A stretch of DNA of 64,000 bases, taken from assembly GCF_007750395.1 (NCBI RefSeq), contig NZ_CP036281.1, positions 4,425,001 through 4,489,000 of the forward strand, given 5' to 3'. This DNA is from Polystyrenella longa. Lineage in GTDB: Bacteria; Planctomycetota; Planctomycetia; Planctomycetales; Planctomycetaceae. Position numbers and translations under genes: made by a program. A model generated the notes under the pieces. It worked only from the letters and a program-made list of their open reading frames with translations. It searched no databases and was not told where the DNA came from. Positions 36,993 through 46,573 of the stretch are shown here, one piece after another; the stretch's first letter is position 1, and each line of letters opens with the position of its first letter.

Positions 36993-38573
36993 ATGTCTCA
37001 AGGTCAACTTTATTACGCGTCTGACTCGACCATTGTGATTATGGGTGCTTCAGGAGACTTAACCGCCCGAAAATTGCTTCCGGCATTATTCACGCTCTGG
37101 AAAGAAGGTTTCCTGGCGGACAACGTGCCAATCGTTGGAGTTGCCCGTCGAGAAAAGACTGACGAGTCTTTCCGCGAAGAGATGCACCAGAACATTCTGG
37201 AACATTGCCGCATCAAACCGGACAGCCGCGACGACTGGAACAAATTCGCTGCGCGACTTTTCTACCGCGAGGTCGACCTCACCAGTCCGGACGACTACCA
37301 GATGTTGAAGAAGAGCCTCGAGAAACTCGAAACCGATTTCAATATCCCGACGAATCGCACTTATTACATGGCGATTGCACCCTCACTCTTTCTTCCTGTT
37401 GTCGAAGCTCTGCATCAATCGGGTCTCGTCCCCGACCGGGAATCTGATGATATTTTCCGGGTAGTTATTGAAAAACCTTTCGGTCGCGACCTCGCTTCGG
37501 CTCAACATATCAGCTACGAGCTGAGCCGCATGTTGCAAGAGGAGCAAATCTACCGTATCGATCATTACCTCGGTAAAGAAACCGTACAAAACATCCTGTT
37601 ATTCCGGTTTGGAAATTCCATTTTTGAACCCTTGCTCAACCGCAACCATGTCGAGCATGTGCAGATCACCGTGGCGGAGTCTCAGGGTATTGAAGGGGGC
37701 CGTGGCGCTTATTACGACAAATCGGGGGCGTTGCGAGATGTACTGCAAAACCACGTACTGCAATTACTCTGCCTGATGGGCATGGAACCACCATCACTTT
37801 TTCAGGCGGAAGCAATCCGCGATGAGAAACTGAAAGTCCTGCAGGCCCTCGCTCCCGGCAATCCGGGCGATCTCTCCAAATGGACGGTCGCCGGCCAATT
37901 CACTGAAGGCGAAGTGAATGGCAAACATGTCCCCGGTTACCGGCAGGAAGAACGTGTCCCGCCCGATTCAACTCGCGAAACGTTTGTCGCCATGGAGGTC
38001 AAAATTGACAACTGGCGTTGGGCGGGGGTTCCGTTTTATCTCCGTACCGGAAAACGGTTGCCCGAACGCGTAACAGAAATCGCGATTCAGTTCCAACTTC
38101 CACCGCTCCATCTCTTTGGAACTGTGGAGTGCGAAGGGGACATCTGCGATCTGGTCGGTGCTCGCCCGAATACACTCGTTTTCCGTATTCAACCGAAAGA
38201 GGCGATCTCCCTCGTCTTCTCGACCAAACGACCAGGAATGCAATATCAGATTCAACCTGTGCGGATGGATTTCGCCTACGACGAAGCATTCGATCGTGGT
38301 CTGCCCGAAGCTTACGAACGATTATTGCTCGACGTGATGCGGGGAGACTCCACTCTCTTTACCCGTAGCGACGAGCTCGAAGCGGCTTGGCGATTTGTCG
38401 ATCCGCTCCTCCAGCAACTCGACGACCCCGCGTTTGAACCCGAGTTTTATAAACCCGGCACCTGGGGTCCGGAAGGAGCCAATCTGATGCTCGCACGAAA
38501 TGGACATCGCTGGCGTGTCCCCGGTTCGGAGCATAATAAAGCCCAGTCTGGAGAAGGAAAGTCGCTCGGTTAA
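36993..38573 (+). CDS. zwf: Glucose-6-phosphate 1-dehydrogenase
   Basis: The 526-residue protein has the NADP-binding motif GASGDLTARKLLPALF at the N-terminus, the catalytic segment RIDHYLGKETVQN with the conserved His and Lys, and RTGKRL further on, all diagnostic for G6PDH. It oxidises glucose 6-phosphate to 6-phosphogluconolactone in the oxidative pentose phosphate pathway. Length is normal with a slightly long C-terminus. The start is the ATG after an AGGG ribosome-binding sequence. It converges on the VanZ-like gene with 19 bp between stops. Confidence 0.97.
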   Translation: MSQGQLYYASDSTIVIMGASGDLTARKLLPALFTLWKEGFLADNVPIVGVARREKTDESFREEMHQNILEHCRIKPDSRDDWNKFAARLFYREVDLTSPDDYQMLKKSLEKLETDFNIPTNRTYYMAIAPSLFLPVVEALHQSGLVPDRESDDIFRVVIEKPFGRDLASAQHISYELSRMLQEEQIYRIDHYLGKETVQNILLFRFGNSIFEPLLNRNHVEHVQITVAESQGIEGGRGAYYDKSGALRDVLQNHVLQLLCLMGMEPPSLFQAEAIRDEKLKVLQALAPGNPGDLSKWTVAGQFTEGEVNGKHVPGYRQEERVPPDSTRETFVAMEVKIDNWRWAGVPFYLRTGKRLPERVTEIAIQFQLPPLHLFGTVECEGDICDLVGARPNTLVFRIQPKEAISLVFSTKRPGMQYQIQPVRMDFAYDEAFDRGLPEAYERLLLDVMRGDSTLFTRSDELEAAWRFVDPLLQQLDDPAFEPEFYKPGTWGPEGANLMLARNGHRWRVPGSEHNKAQSGEGKSLG

Positions 38574-38592
38574 GACGTTCTGAATCCGGAGG

Positions 38593-39063
38593 TCATTCCG
38601 AGGCCGCTTCGGTTTCCAATGGAGAGACCAGAAAGAGGCGAACGATCCATGGTCGCGATAAATAAAATGCAATCGCCCCTATCACCAGACCGACCCAGTC
38701 TGCAATAGCATCGTGCAGGTCGGCGTGCCGATAGACTGGAATTTGCAGCAATTCATCCAGAACAGAATACACCATTAATACCAGAACGGCGAACCAGAGC
38801 GTATAACGCTTTCGGTTCCCGTTTTGGTTTTCTATCTGCTCTTGAATGTCACTCTGCTGGGCAGCAACCCACTGCCACCCGCGCAGGCAGAACATCAACC
38901 CGCCATAGCCCAGAAAGTGCGCTAGCTTGTCCGAGTCTTTCGGTACATCCATATGCACAAACCAAAGCGGAATGTGCGTCGCGATAAACAAGAGCGTCCA
39001 GTAGCTGATCAGAATTCGACGACTGATTTGTCCAAGCTCTTCCAGCGTATATCTGTACTTCAC
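38593..39063 (-). CDS. VanZ-like membrane protein
   Basis: The 156-residue protein, starting with GTG, has four membrane helices and the VanZ pattern: DKLAHFLGYGGLMFCL in the second helix region and VYSVLDELLQIPVYRHADLHDAIADWVGLVIGA, with the conserved Asp/Glu and Asp-x-x-Asp/N-type motif before the last helix. VanZ-like proteins are linked to teicoplanin resistance in some Gram-positives, but most, including this one, are of unknown function. No resistance genes are nearby. It lies 115 bp downstream of the start side of the aminotransferase unit, on the same strand. Confidence 0.88.
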   Translation of the reverse strand: MKYRYTLEELGQISRRILISYWTLLFIATHIPLWFVHMDVPKDSDKLAHFLGYGGLMFCLRGWQWVAAQQSDIQEQIENQNGNRKRYTLWFAVLVLMVYSVLDELLQIPVYRHADLHDAIADWVGLVIGAIAFYLSRPWIVRLFLVSPLETEAASE

Positions 39064-39178
39064 GATTCCTATTCCCTTGTTTTATAAACGTCCTTCAGCG
39101 CGGCGGACAGTTTATCGGAAACCGGGGTCACAGGGGAAGATCGTTCGTAAACATCCCGTTACATTATTTCTGGCAATG

Positions 39179-40447
39179 TTACTCCTGCGAGTAAGGCTTT
39201 TTCAGTTTGTGCTTTGGATGCGATTCGAGATAGCTTTGGATGCGGTCCTCGCGAGTAACCGCATCGGCGATGAATTCTAGAGCCTGCTCCAATCGATCAT
39301 TCGGTTCCGCGCAACTGAATCGCAGGAAACCCGCACCCGCTTCGCCAAAGCATTCCCCTCCCAGACAGGCGACTCCAAATTTGTCGTCGGCTCCTTCCAA
39401 GAGATATAGGGCCAAGCCGTGACTGGTGATATTCAGTCGGTTGCAGACATCCATCACATTGGGAAAGACATAGAACGTCGCCAACGGGTCGAGTGAATTG
39501 AAACCGTCAATCTTGTTCAATCCTTCGGTCAACAGGACGACTTTCTCGCGGAACTTCTGCATCACCGCATCTCGTTCCGCTGTGTCTCGTTCGAGCGCCG
39601 CTTGACCCGCAAGTTGAACGAGCGGGGGAGTACAGGAGAGGCTGGTGTTGATCATCTTACCGATATAATCAGCCACTTCCTTCGACGCGACCGCAAAACC
39701 TAACCGCCAACCGCTCATACTGTACGACTTGCTGAAGGTATACGCTGCCACCGACTGGTCCAACATCCCCGGTTGCGCCGCGATAGAATGATGGTCGCCG
39801 TCCCAGATCATGTGGCAGTAAGGTTCGTCACTGAAGATCGCGATATCTTTTCCGCGCAGCAGTTCGGCAATCTGTTTTAAATCTTCCTCGGTCGTCACTC
39901 CCCCCGTCGGGTTGTGTGGCGAATTCAAAAAGATCGCTTTGGGTTGAGGATCTTTCTTGAGGAACTCTTCAATCTGCGCAATCTCGGAGCGAAACTCGTT
40001 CGTCTGTTGGAGGGGCGCCAAGACCATACGGGCACCACGACGTTCGATGTTCGGTTGATACGTGGGAAAATGCGGACTAAAGACCAGCACTCCATCCCCA
40101 GGATTAAGAAACGCTTCACAAAAATACTGTTCGAAAACTTTCGCTCCTGGAGCAACCACGATGTTTTCCGCCTCCGCAGGAATGTTGAATTCATCCCGGA
40201 CGAATTTCGCCGCCGCTTTTCGAAAAGAGGGTAAACCGGGCGAAGGGCAGTAGTGCGATTCGTTCTGGTTGATCGCCTCGATCCCCGTCGCTTTCGCCGA
40301 GGCTGTCGATTCAAACGGGCTATCGCCAATTTCGAGTTCTACGACATCTTTCCCTTCCGCCTTCAACGCCTTCGCCATCGCGAGTACAGTAAAGGCAGTT
40401 TCAACGGTTAATGATTGAGCGAATTGGCTGATCGTAGGACTCACCAC
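39179..40447 (-). CDS. Class I/II pyridoxal-phosphate aminotransferase
   Basis: The 422-residue enzyme starts with GTG behind an AGGGAG ribosome-binding site. It is a fold-type I aminotransferase of the aspartate/aromatic group: YCPSPGLPSFRKA near the N-terminus, NSPHNPTGG (N178-type Asn), FSDEPY with the Asp and Tyr that contact the cofactor, K240 in AAYTFSKSYSMSGWRLG as Schiff-base lysine, and FLRFSCAEPNDRL with the substrate-carboxylate Arg. It is probably an aspartate or related amino acid aminotransferase in the cytosol; specificity cannot be fixed by eye. Confidence 0.93.
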   Translation of the reverse strand: MVSPTISQFAQSLTVETAFTVLAMAKALKAEGKDVVELEIGDSPFESTASAKATGIEAINQNESHYCPSPGLPSFRKAAAKFVRDEFNIPAEAENIVVAPGAKVFEQYFCEAFLNPGDGVLVFSPHFPTYQPNIERRGARMVLAPLQQTNEFRSEIAQIEEFLKKDPQPKAIFLNSPHNPTGGVTTEEDLKQIAELLRGKDIAIFSDEPYCHMIWDGDHHSIAAQPGMLDQSVAAYTFSKSYSMSGWRLGFAVASKEVADYIGKMINTSLSCTPPLVQLAGQAALERDTAERDAVMQKFREKVVLLTEGLNKIDGFNSLDPLATFYVFPNVMDVCNRLNITSHGLALYLLEGADDKFGVACLGGECFGEAGAGFLRFSCAEPNDRLEQALEFIADAVTREDRIQSYLESHPKHKLKKPYSQE

Positions 40448-40627
40448 AGATCTCCCTGGTTAACGATAGTGGAATTGGAATAACGAGGTTGAATAATGTT
40501 TGAGTTTTCAACGGAGTTCCGCTTGGAGCATATCATACATCAACCATAAGTTGATCTGGCTGCGGAAAACTTCATCTTCAAATACTCTTCGATCTCAGAA
40601 AATCGCCACAGGTATCTTGAACAAGTT

Positions 40628-40993
40628 CTAGTCGAACCATTCATCGTTGGATTCAAACTTCGGCAGACAGACAATGAGGACTTTCATTTTCCCAAGTGCC
40701 CGATGCCGCGTACCCGGTGGTATAACGATGGCGGTCCCCGGTTTAACCGAGATCACTTCGTCATCCAGTTCCATCTGCGCGTCGTCACCACACTCCAGAA
40801 AGTAATACGTCTCGGTCAACGTCTTATGATAATGCCGTTTCGCATTCTCCGAGATCTCCGTCCTATGCAACGTCCCCGGAAAAGCATCCACCTCAGTAAA
40901 CGCCCGCCGCGCCGTGCCGCAAGGGCAGGGGACCCCAGCAATCTCTGAAAAGTCCGCCAGATAATAGTTGGAAGAGGAAGAAGTCGATGACAT
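40628..40993 (-). CDS. Cupin-domain protein
   Basis: The 121-residue protein is a single cupin barrel. Motif 1 is RHYHKTLTETYYFLECG, with two His and a Glu as metal ligands; motif 2 includes GTAIVIPPGTRHRAL with the further His. An N-terminal segment has CPCGTARRAF. Small cupins of this type bind a metal and act as isomerases, dioxygenases or sensors of sugars; the sequence does not single one out. It diverges from the immunity-like cluster at 41.2 kb. Confidence 0.88.
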   Translation of the reverse strand: MSSTSSSSNYYLADFSEIAGVPCPCGTARRAFTEVDAFPGTLHRTEISENAKRHYHKTLTETYYFLECGDDAQMELDDEVISVKPGTAIVIPPGTRHRALGKMKVLIVCLPKFESNDEWFD

Positions 40994-41253
40994 TTAGATT
41001 ACCCGATATTGCCAGAAGTCTGCTGAATCGCGACGATTATATCAAAAGGTTATGAATCGAAGGGTGAAATCGAAGCAGGTCCGATTAACCCATTGTGGCA
41101 CGAGTATTGAACGATTACCAGCGAGGCGATGTTCGTGAACAAGAACTGGCCTTTGATTTACACGCACCACGAGAAGATTCTGGACGTCAGTTAAGAACTC
41201 CGAAACTGGGCCGACTTGGGAACAAGCACTTTTCGACCATAGGAATGAATAGA

Positions 41254-42045
41254 ATGATTTGGACATCGTCGCGAATACAGGAAATCGGTTTATCGTCTCT
41301 TAGTTGTGATCCTATCAGACATGTTTTAGGTCACGAAACGGTTCTGGAGAATGAAAAGAATTGTGACCCAAGAGATATGGGCCATAAAAAGTACATGTTG
41401 TTGCTCGATACGCGTTTAGCCGCAGGCTACTTTTTAGTCCAGGGCGACCACACGAACGCCAGGAAATGGGCCGCCATTAGCGTCGACGCGGCGGAGACTT
41501 ACTTCTTTGGGGAATGGAGAGATATTCAACCCTCCGGCAATGGTTCCGATCAGCCTCCCAGCCGAGAGTATCAGGAAATCAATGAACATTGGGTAGATTC
41601 ATACGACTGGTCAATGTGTTTCATCGCGGCTTTGCAGCAGTGGGACACATTTGATCGATTCGCTCACATTCTCCGAGACGATGTGCGGCTTAATATTGAT
41701 CAAACGGAAGCCCATCGCGCCTGGTGGCTTTATTTTTGCGGACGAGTTCGAAAACGTCCGCAACAGGAAATAGCAGGATTTCGCCAAACAGTTATGGAGG
41801 CAAAACGCGCCAAGACAGATCAACTCTTGCTCACTTGGGTGGATGCCTTGTTTGAGGGATCAGATGACGAGCTCCAGGACGCCATCAAAAAGTACTTCCA
41901 GCACCACCGCCGGGTGGAATCGAAGAAACCGGGTTTAGGTTTAGCGATTCGTGGCTCGATCCTACTACACTATGGCGAACATCTGGGCCGCCAGTTCTCT
42001 CGTCCCGACAACAGTGATTTATACATTGTAGAATTTGGGGAATAA
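41254..42045 (+). CDS. Imm49-like putative immunity protein
   Basis: The start is set at 41254 (263 residues), where AGGA lies at a fair distance upstream. The frame stays open back to a GTG at 41095, but those 53 residues read poorly. The protein is predicted to be mostly helical, with MLLLDTRLAAGYFLVQGDHTNARKWAAISVDAAETYF and YDWSMCFIAALQQWDTFDRFA, which looks like an array of helical hairpins. I recall this pattern from the Imm49 family of polymorphic-toxin immunity proteins, but cannot verify it here. No toxin gene is adjacent. Its stop overlaps the start of the next small frame (TAATG). Confidence 0.6.
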   Translation: MIWTSSRIQEIGLSSLSCDPIRHVLGHETVLENEKNCDPRDMGHKKYMLLLDTRLAAGYFLVQGDHTNARKWAAISVDAAETYFFGEWRDIQPSGNGSDQPPSREYQEINEHWVDSYDWSMCFIAALQQWDTFDRFAHILRDDVRLNIDQTEAHRAWWLYFCGRVRKRPQQEIAGFRQTVMEAKRAKTDQLLLTWVDALFEGSDDELQDAIKKYFQHHRRVESKKPGLGLAIRGSILLHYGEHLGRQFSRPDNSDLYIVEFGE

Positions 42046-42155
42046 TGTCTAATGTATATGCCGGAGTTAAAAGGGATCTATTTCATCCGGTTGAAAGAGA
42101 CGATCTGGGCGAAAGCACATTCAAGCCTTTGGAATGTAAAAATGATTTGGATTAA
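42045..42155 (+). CDS. Small 36-residue frame coupled to the Imm49-like gene
   Basis: An ATG at 42045-42047 overlaps the TAA stop of the preceding gene (TAATG), a classic arrangement for translational coupling. The frame encodes 36 residues (MSNVYAGVKRDLFHPVERDD, then GESTFKPLECKNDLD) and stops at 42153-42155. It is acidic and protein-like but too short to assign. It may be a genuine small partner, a remnant of a longer gene, or chance. Confidence 0.35.
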   Translation: MSNVYAGVKRDLFHPVERDDLGESTFKPLECKNDLD

Positions 42156-42188
42156 TAATTCCCGCTTCACAAACGGCTCTATATTGCC

Positions 42189-42578
42189 ATGAACTCTCTA
42201 CATGATGATTTGAAACGAAAAATAGGTGAGGCCATAAAAGAATCCTTTGTCGAACTCTGGGTAGATGATTCAGACAAGAGTACAATCCCAATCTGCGTTG
42301 GTATCGGATTCGTAAGTAGTGCAACATATATTCTCGCTTGTGCCGGTGACGGCGGTATCTCCGTTCGAAAAGAAAGACCTGATTCAACCCCCAAGACTTT
42401 TCAAAAAAGCCCACTTAGCCAACTACGAGGGAATTCATTTGAGTCGATAGAACTACTAAATAACAGTCTTTCAATTTTGACCACGAACCATCATCTTGAG
42501 CTTATCAATGATGATGATCAACTAGTTGTAAGACTCAACAATTGTACTTTATGGCCAAACTGGTTTTCTCAGAAATAA
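42189..42578 (+). CDS. Hypothetical small protein in the immunity-like cluster
   Basis: This 129-residue protein has no recognised family. The N-terminal MNSLHDDLKRKIGEAIKESF is a helix, followed by strands (IPICVGIGFVSSATYILACAGDG, LSILTTNHHLELINDDDQLVVRL), suggesting a compact alpha/beta protein without signal or membrane helix. It lies 33 bp behind the small frame and 143 bp behind the Imm49-like gene, on the same strand, in a segment visibly richer in A and T than its neighbours. By position it could be another immunity protein; that is inference only. Confidence 0.55.
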   Translation: MNSLHDDLKRKIGEAIKESFVELWVDDSDKSTIPICVGIGFVSSATYILACAGDGGISVRKERPDSTPKTFQKSPLSQLRGNSFESIELLNNSLSILTTNHHLELINDDDQLVVRLNNCTLWPNWFSQK

Positions 42579-42868
42579 CGGGGCAAGCTGAAGAAGAACT
42601 CTGTGAAGCTACATATTTTTAATCGACACACCCTACTTCATTATTCGACTTAATCACCCGCCCTTGTGATTCTTCCTGTCCATCGTCCACTCTCTCATTA
42701 AAGGACAGAATCGTAATCCTCCACGAATCCCAGCCCTTTTTGCGTTCTCTTCCAACAGCCATTACTATAATAGGCATGGCCGCCTCGCCCTTCAGCTTCC
42801 CTGCCAATGCCTGATTTCTGATTCAATGGCAAGAATCCCCGGTTCGAGCAATTTACTGGAATCACTCT

Positions 42869-45208
42869 ATGTATCTCAAAAAGATGTATCGCAAGAAGCC
42901 TCTGCTCTATCGCTGCAGCCCTCTCTTGCTGGCTTTTGCCTGCCTGATTTTCGCAGCCTATGCGGAAGACGGGACTCCGGCGTCGTCAGCGACGGCACCC
43001 ATGGTCACTTCCAGCGAAGGCCCTGCCGGAGCCGAGCGACCAATGCCTCTTGAGGAAACCGGCACGCTGGTCAGCGACATGGCCATCGAAGAGTTGGTGG
43101 CCCGCGCGCGGGAATCGGTCGTCGTCATTACATTTTCAGGTCGAGATGGCAAACAACTTGGCATCGGTAGCGGATTTGTACTCGAGTCCGATGGTTTAAT
43201 TGCAACTAACAGGCATGTCATCGGGGACGCGCGTCCGATTTCCGTCCAGTTCGCTAACGGTCAGAAGTATGAAGTCGCGGAAGTCAGAGCGACGGACAGC
43301 AAGCTCGACCTGGCTCTATTAAAAATCAACGCCAAAGATCTGCCGGCTTTGCCCGTTCGATTCACGGGAGAGGTCCGCGATGGCGAATCGGTAATCGCAC
43401 TCGGTAATCCGCTGGGTTTAAAACATTCTGTCGTCAAAGGAATTATTTCGGGTCAACGTGAAGTGGAAGGACGCAACATGCTGCAGTTGGCCATTCCCAT
43501 CGAACAGGGCAACAGCGGCGGTCCTGTTCTGAATCAACAGGGGGAAGTCGTCGGACTCGTCACCCTGAAATCGCTTGCCAGTGAAAACCTCGGATTCGCC
43601 GTTCCCGCCTCCGATTTAAAACTGCTCATCGACAAACCGAATCCGATTCCAATGTCTCGCTGGTTGACCATCGGAAGATTGGATGAAGAAAAATGGACTG
43701 ATCTCTTCGGAGCGACCTGGAGACAACGGTCCGGACAAATCCACGTTCAGGGTTCCGGAAAAGGATTCGGTGGTCGCGCCTTATTGCTCTCCACCAATGC
43801 AGTTCCCGAACCCCCGTATGAAATTGCCGTGCAAGTCAAACAGGATCAGACAGACGGCGCCGCCGGAATTGTGTTCGCTTCGAACGGGGAATACGAACAC
43901 TATGGTTTCTATCCCTCAGGAGGACGAATTCGTCTCAGCAAATTTAACGGTCCCGATGTTCTCACCTGGCAGGTGCTGAAAGAAATCGACAGCCCTTTGC
44001 TCCAAGAAGACTGGAACAACCTCAAGGTCCGCGTCGAAGAAGAAGGTGTTCTCTGTTATTTAAACGGGGAGCAGGTGATCAACTTGCCGCGCGTCAAAAT
44101 TGAAACGGGTTCCGTCGGCCTGGCCAAGTTCCGCGATACGACAGCCCAGTTCAAAAACTTTCAACTGGGTAAGGAAGTTGAATCACTCGAACCATCGGTT
44201 GAAGTCCGAAACAGTATCAACGGTCTGATTGACAACACCGACACCCGGAATCTCACCTCAGCCGAGCTTTCCAAACAGTTACTTCCTCATGCGACGTTTA
44301 CATCTACCTTACTCGAAAAGAAGGCCGCGGAACTGGAGCGGCAAGCAGAGCAAATTCGGCAACTGGCCCGAGACGTTCATCGAGAACGCGTACTCGCTTC
44401 CTTCGCAGAAGTTCTGCAGAACGAGGACGCCAACTTATTCACTGGTGCCTTGCATATCTCGTGGCTCGACAACGAAGAACTTGATATCACTAGCTATGAG
44501 CAGGAGCTGACACGGCTGGCCGATATTTTAAAGAGCCGATTCGAAGAGTCGACGAGCGAAGCGGAGAAGTTCTCCGAGTTGAACCGATTCCTGTTTGAAG
44601 AACTCGGATTCCATGGAAGTCGAACCAATTACTATCACCGCTCCAATAGCTACTTGAACGAGGTACTTGACGATCGCGAAGGGTTGCCGATTTCGCTTTC
44701 CGTACTTTATCAGGCCGTTGGAAAACGGATTGGACTGCAAATCGATGGCGTTGGGTTACCCGGTCATTATGTCTCCCGGTTTGTACCGACCGAAGGAGAA
44801 CCGCAGTTGGTTGATCCCTTCGAACAAGGCAAGTTACTTTCTCGTCAGGACGCGGAGTTAATTGTGCTGGCCTACAGTGGCCGCGCATTCGACGACTCCG
44901 CCCTCGCGGCACAAACCACGACTGAAACTTTGACCCGCATGTTGCGCAATCTGCTAAGTATCGCTCAAGACAAACAGGAAGAAGAACGCATGCTCAACTA
45001 CATGCATTTTCTGATTGTACTTGATCCGGAATCAGCCGAGGATCGCTGGGGCAGGGCACTTCTCGCTTATCGAGCCACTCGACTGGATCAGGCGATCGTC
45101 GACATCGAGTGGCTGGAAGAGCAATCGCCCCCCATCATCAATCCGCGAGCAGTCGCCCAACTTCGCCTCGCAATTCAACAAAAGCAGGACCGGCTTAATT
45201 CCGAATGA
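42869..45208 (+). CDS. Secreted HtrA-type serine protease fused to LamG-like and SirB1-like domains
   Basis: The 779-residue protein has a signal peptide (about 1-32). Residues 75-255 are a trypsin-like HtrA/DegP protease with the full triad: H116 in TNRHVIG, D147 in LDLALL and S216 in GNSGGPV. No PDZ domain follows. Instead, residues 265-445 look like a LamG/concanavalin-type beta sandwich (GAAGIVFASNGEYEHYGFY, VRVEEEGVLCYLNGEQV). After a helical linker, residues 500-720 match the SirB1/YchA transglutaminase-like domain (REGLPISLSVLYQAVGKRIGL, GLPGHYVSRF). The C-terminal 60 residues are TPR-like. It leads a plus-strand unit with yggS and yggU (74 and 17 bp gaps). Confidence 0.88.
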   Translation: MYLKKMYRKKPLLYRCSPLLLAFACLIFAAYAEDGTPASSATAPMVTSSEGPAGAERPMPLEETGTLVSDMAIEELVARARESVVVITFSGRDGKQLGIGSGFVLESDGLIATNRHVIGDARPISVQFANGQKYEVAEVRATDSKLDLALLKINAKDLPALPVRFTGEVRDGESVIALGNPLGLKHSVVKGIISGQREVEGRNMLQLAIPIEQGNSGGPVLNQQGEVVGLVTLKSLASENLGFAVPASDLKLLIDKPNPIPMSRWLTIGRLDEEKWTDLFGATWRQRSGQIHVQGSGKGFGGRALLLSTNAVPEPPYEIAVQVKQDQTDGAAGIVFASNGEYEHYGFYPSGGRIRLSKFNGPDVLTWQVLKEIDSPLLQEDWNNLKVRVEEEGVLCYLNGEQVINLPRVKIETGSVGLAKFRDTTAQFKNFQLGKEVESLEPSVEVRNSINGLIDNTDTRNLTSAELSKQLLPHATFTSTLLEKKAAELERQAEQIRQLARDVHRERVLASFAEVLQNEDANLFTGALHISWLDNEELDITSYEQELTRLADILKSRFEESTSEAEKFSELNRFLFEELGFHGSRTNYYHRSNSYLNEVLDDREGLPISLSVLYQAVGKRIGLQIDGVGLPGHYVSRFVPTEGEPQLVDPFEQGKLLSRQDAELIVLAYSGRAFDDSALAAQTTTETLTRMLRNLLSIAQDKQEEERMLNYMHFLIVLDPESAEDRWGRALLAYRATRLDQAIVDIEWLEEQSPPIINPRAVAQLRLAIQQKQDRLNSE

Positions 45209-45282
45209 TCGTGCATTAAACAATTCTCGCTCCCTTTATTTTTATCCAGCGAACAACCTGCCTCCACCTTAAAGCCGCCTCT

Positions 45283-45984
45283 ATGTCTGAAGTTGTAAAT
45301 CGTATTCGCCAGAACCTCAGAGGGATCGAACAACAGATCCAGACTGCTTGTGATCGTTCGCAGCGAAATGCCGCTGATGTGCAGTTAATTACTGTCACCA
45401 AATACGCGGAGTGGAATTGGGTCGAAGCTCTGCTGGAACTCGGTTATTGTCATCTGGGCGAGAGTCGTCCTCAGCAACTGGAAGAACGAGCGGAACTCGT
45501 TTCGAAGGAAATCCAGTGGCATCTCATTGGCCAACTGCAACGAAACAAGATCCGTAAAGTTCTTCCCGTCACCAAACTGATCCACTCAATCGATTCCCTG
45601 AAACTGCTGGACGCCGTAGACCGGATTGCCGGAGAGGAGCAACTAAGACCAAATCTGCTTCTTCAGGTAAATGTCTCCGGGGAAGAAACCAAACAGGGTT
45701 TCTCTCGAAACGATCTACTTGATCATTGGTCCGAGTTCGACCAGTTTTCCCACACCAACATCGTTGGCCTGATGACCATGGCTCCTCACGTCGACGATCC
45801 TGAACTGGCACGTCCCACTTTTCGCGATTTGCGTTTACTACAGGACGAATTGAATCAGCGATCTCAGACGGTCAAACTCAGCGAACTTTCCATGGGGATG
45901 AGCCACGATTTCGGAATCGCTATTGAAGAAGGCGCGACGCTCATTCGCCTCGGTTCCAGTCTCTTCGAGGGCATAAGTAAATAG
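45283..45984 (+). CDS. YggS-family PLP-binding protein
   Basis: The 233-residue protein is a single alanine-racemase-type barrel that binds PLP through K40 in LITVTKYAEW. Other family marks are LGESRPQQLEERAEL, WHLIGQLQRNKIRKVL, LLQVNVSGEETKQGF, GLMTMAPH and ELSMGMSHDFGIAIEEGATLIRLGS. The first is N-E/S-x-Q-like in the usual protein, here with S instead of N at one place. YggS proteins keep vitamin B6 and amino acid pools in balance and have no known catalytic activity. It is followed 17 bp later by a YggU-like gene, a common arrangement in bacteria. Confidence 0.94.
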   Translation: MSEVVNRIRQNLRGIEQQIQTACDRSQRNAADVQLITVTKYAEWNWVEALLELGYCHLGESRPQQLEERAELVSKEIQWHLIGQLQRNKIRKVLPVTKLIHSIDSLKLLDAVDRIAGEEQLRPNLLLQVNVSGEETKQGFSRNDLLDHWSEFDQFSHTNIVGLMTMAPHVDDPELARPTFRDLRLLQDELNQRSQTVKLSELSMGMSHDFGIAIEEGATLIRLGSSLFEGISK

Positions 45985-46001
45985 CGGAAAAAGGTCTATC
46001 C

Positions 46002-46307
46002 ATGTTACTTCCCACCATTTCGGATCATCCTGACGGTTTGATTCTGCCACTCAAAGTGAGTCCCAAGGCGAAAAGAAACGGAGTCACGGGAATTCATGAC
46101 GACCAGCTGAAAATCTCCGTCACTGCCGTTCCCGAAAAAGGAAAGGCGAATCTGGCCGTTTTGAAATTGCTGGCCAAAGAGCTATCCATTGCCCGATCCC
46201 AGTTGGAGATTCTGCGGGGCGACACCTCTCCGCAGAAACAAGTTCTCCTCCGAAATATTTCCCGAGACGAACTGGAATCACAGCTGACAAGCCTGTTGCA
46301 GGAGTAA
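46002..46307 (+). CDS. YggU/DUF167-family protein
   Basis: The 101-residue protein matches DUF167: LPLKVSPKAKRNGVTGIHDDQLKISVTAVPEKGKAN, then AKELSIARSQLEILRGDTSPQKQVLL. These are the family's central K-V-x-P-x-A-K and V-x-A-x-P-x-x-G-K-A-N motifs. It is a small alpha/beta cytosolic protein of unknown function that often sits beside YggS, as here. No terminator was found directly after it; the next gene starts 266 bp later. Confidence 0.93.
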   Translation: MLLPTISDHPDGLILPLKVSPKAKRNGVTGIHDDQLKISVTAVPEKGKANLAVLKLLAKELSIARSQLEILRGDTSPQKQVLLRNISRDELESQLTSLLQE

Positions 46308-46573
46308 AGTCACCGGCAGCTCAATCAGACTTGTTTGAGCGTCCTGAAAAATGAAGAAGTGCTCATTAAATGGCCAATCCGTTTACCCGATTTAAGGCAA
46401 GTGTTCGGCGGGCACTGGTTGCGTCTCCCTTAAATCACTTCTTATACTTGAAACACGGGTTCGATCAAGTCGTCAAGAACACAGACAATCCGTCACCTAT
46501 TTTCCGCCTGCCATCAATTTAAAACGCTCGCTCACAACAACACGATTCACCGCATTCCTACTGGGAGCAAACG

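Noticed and set aside
42619-42807. 62-codon minus-strand frame upstream of the HtrA fusion
   Set aside because: No ribosome-binding site and no resemblance to any family; the region is better read as the leader of the plus-strand gene.
46319-46340. Small hairpin after the YggU-like gene
   Set aside because: The stem is only six base pairs and no T-run follows, so it is not a credible terminator.
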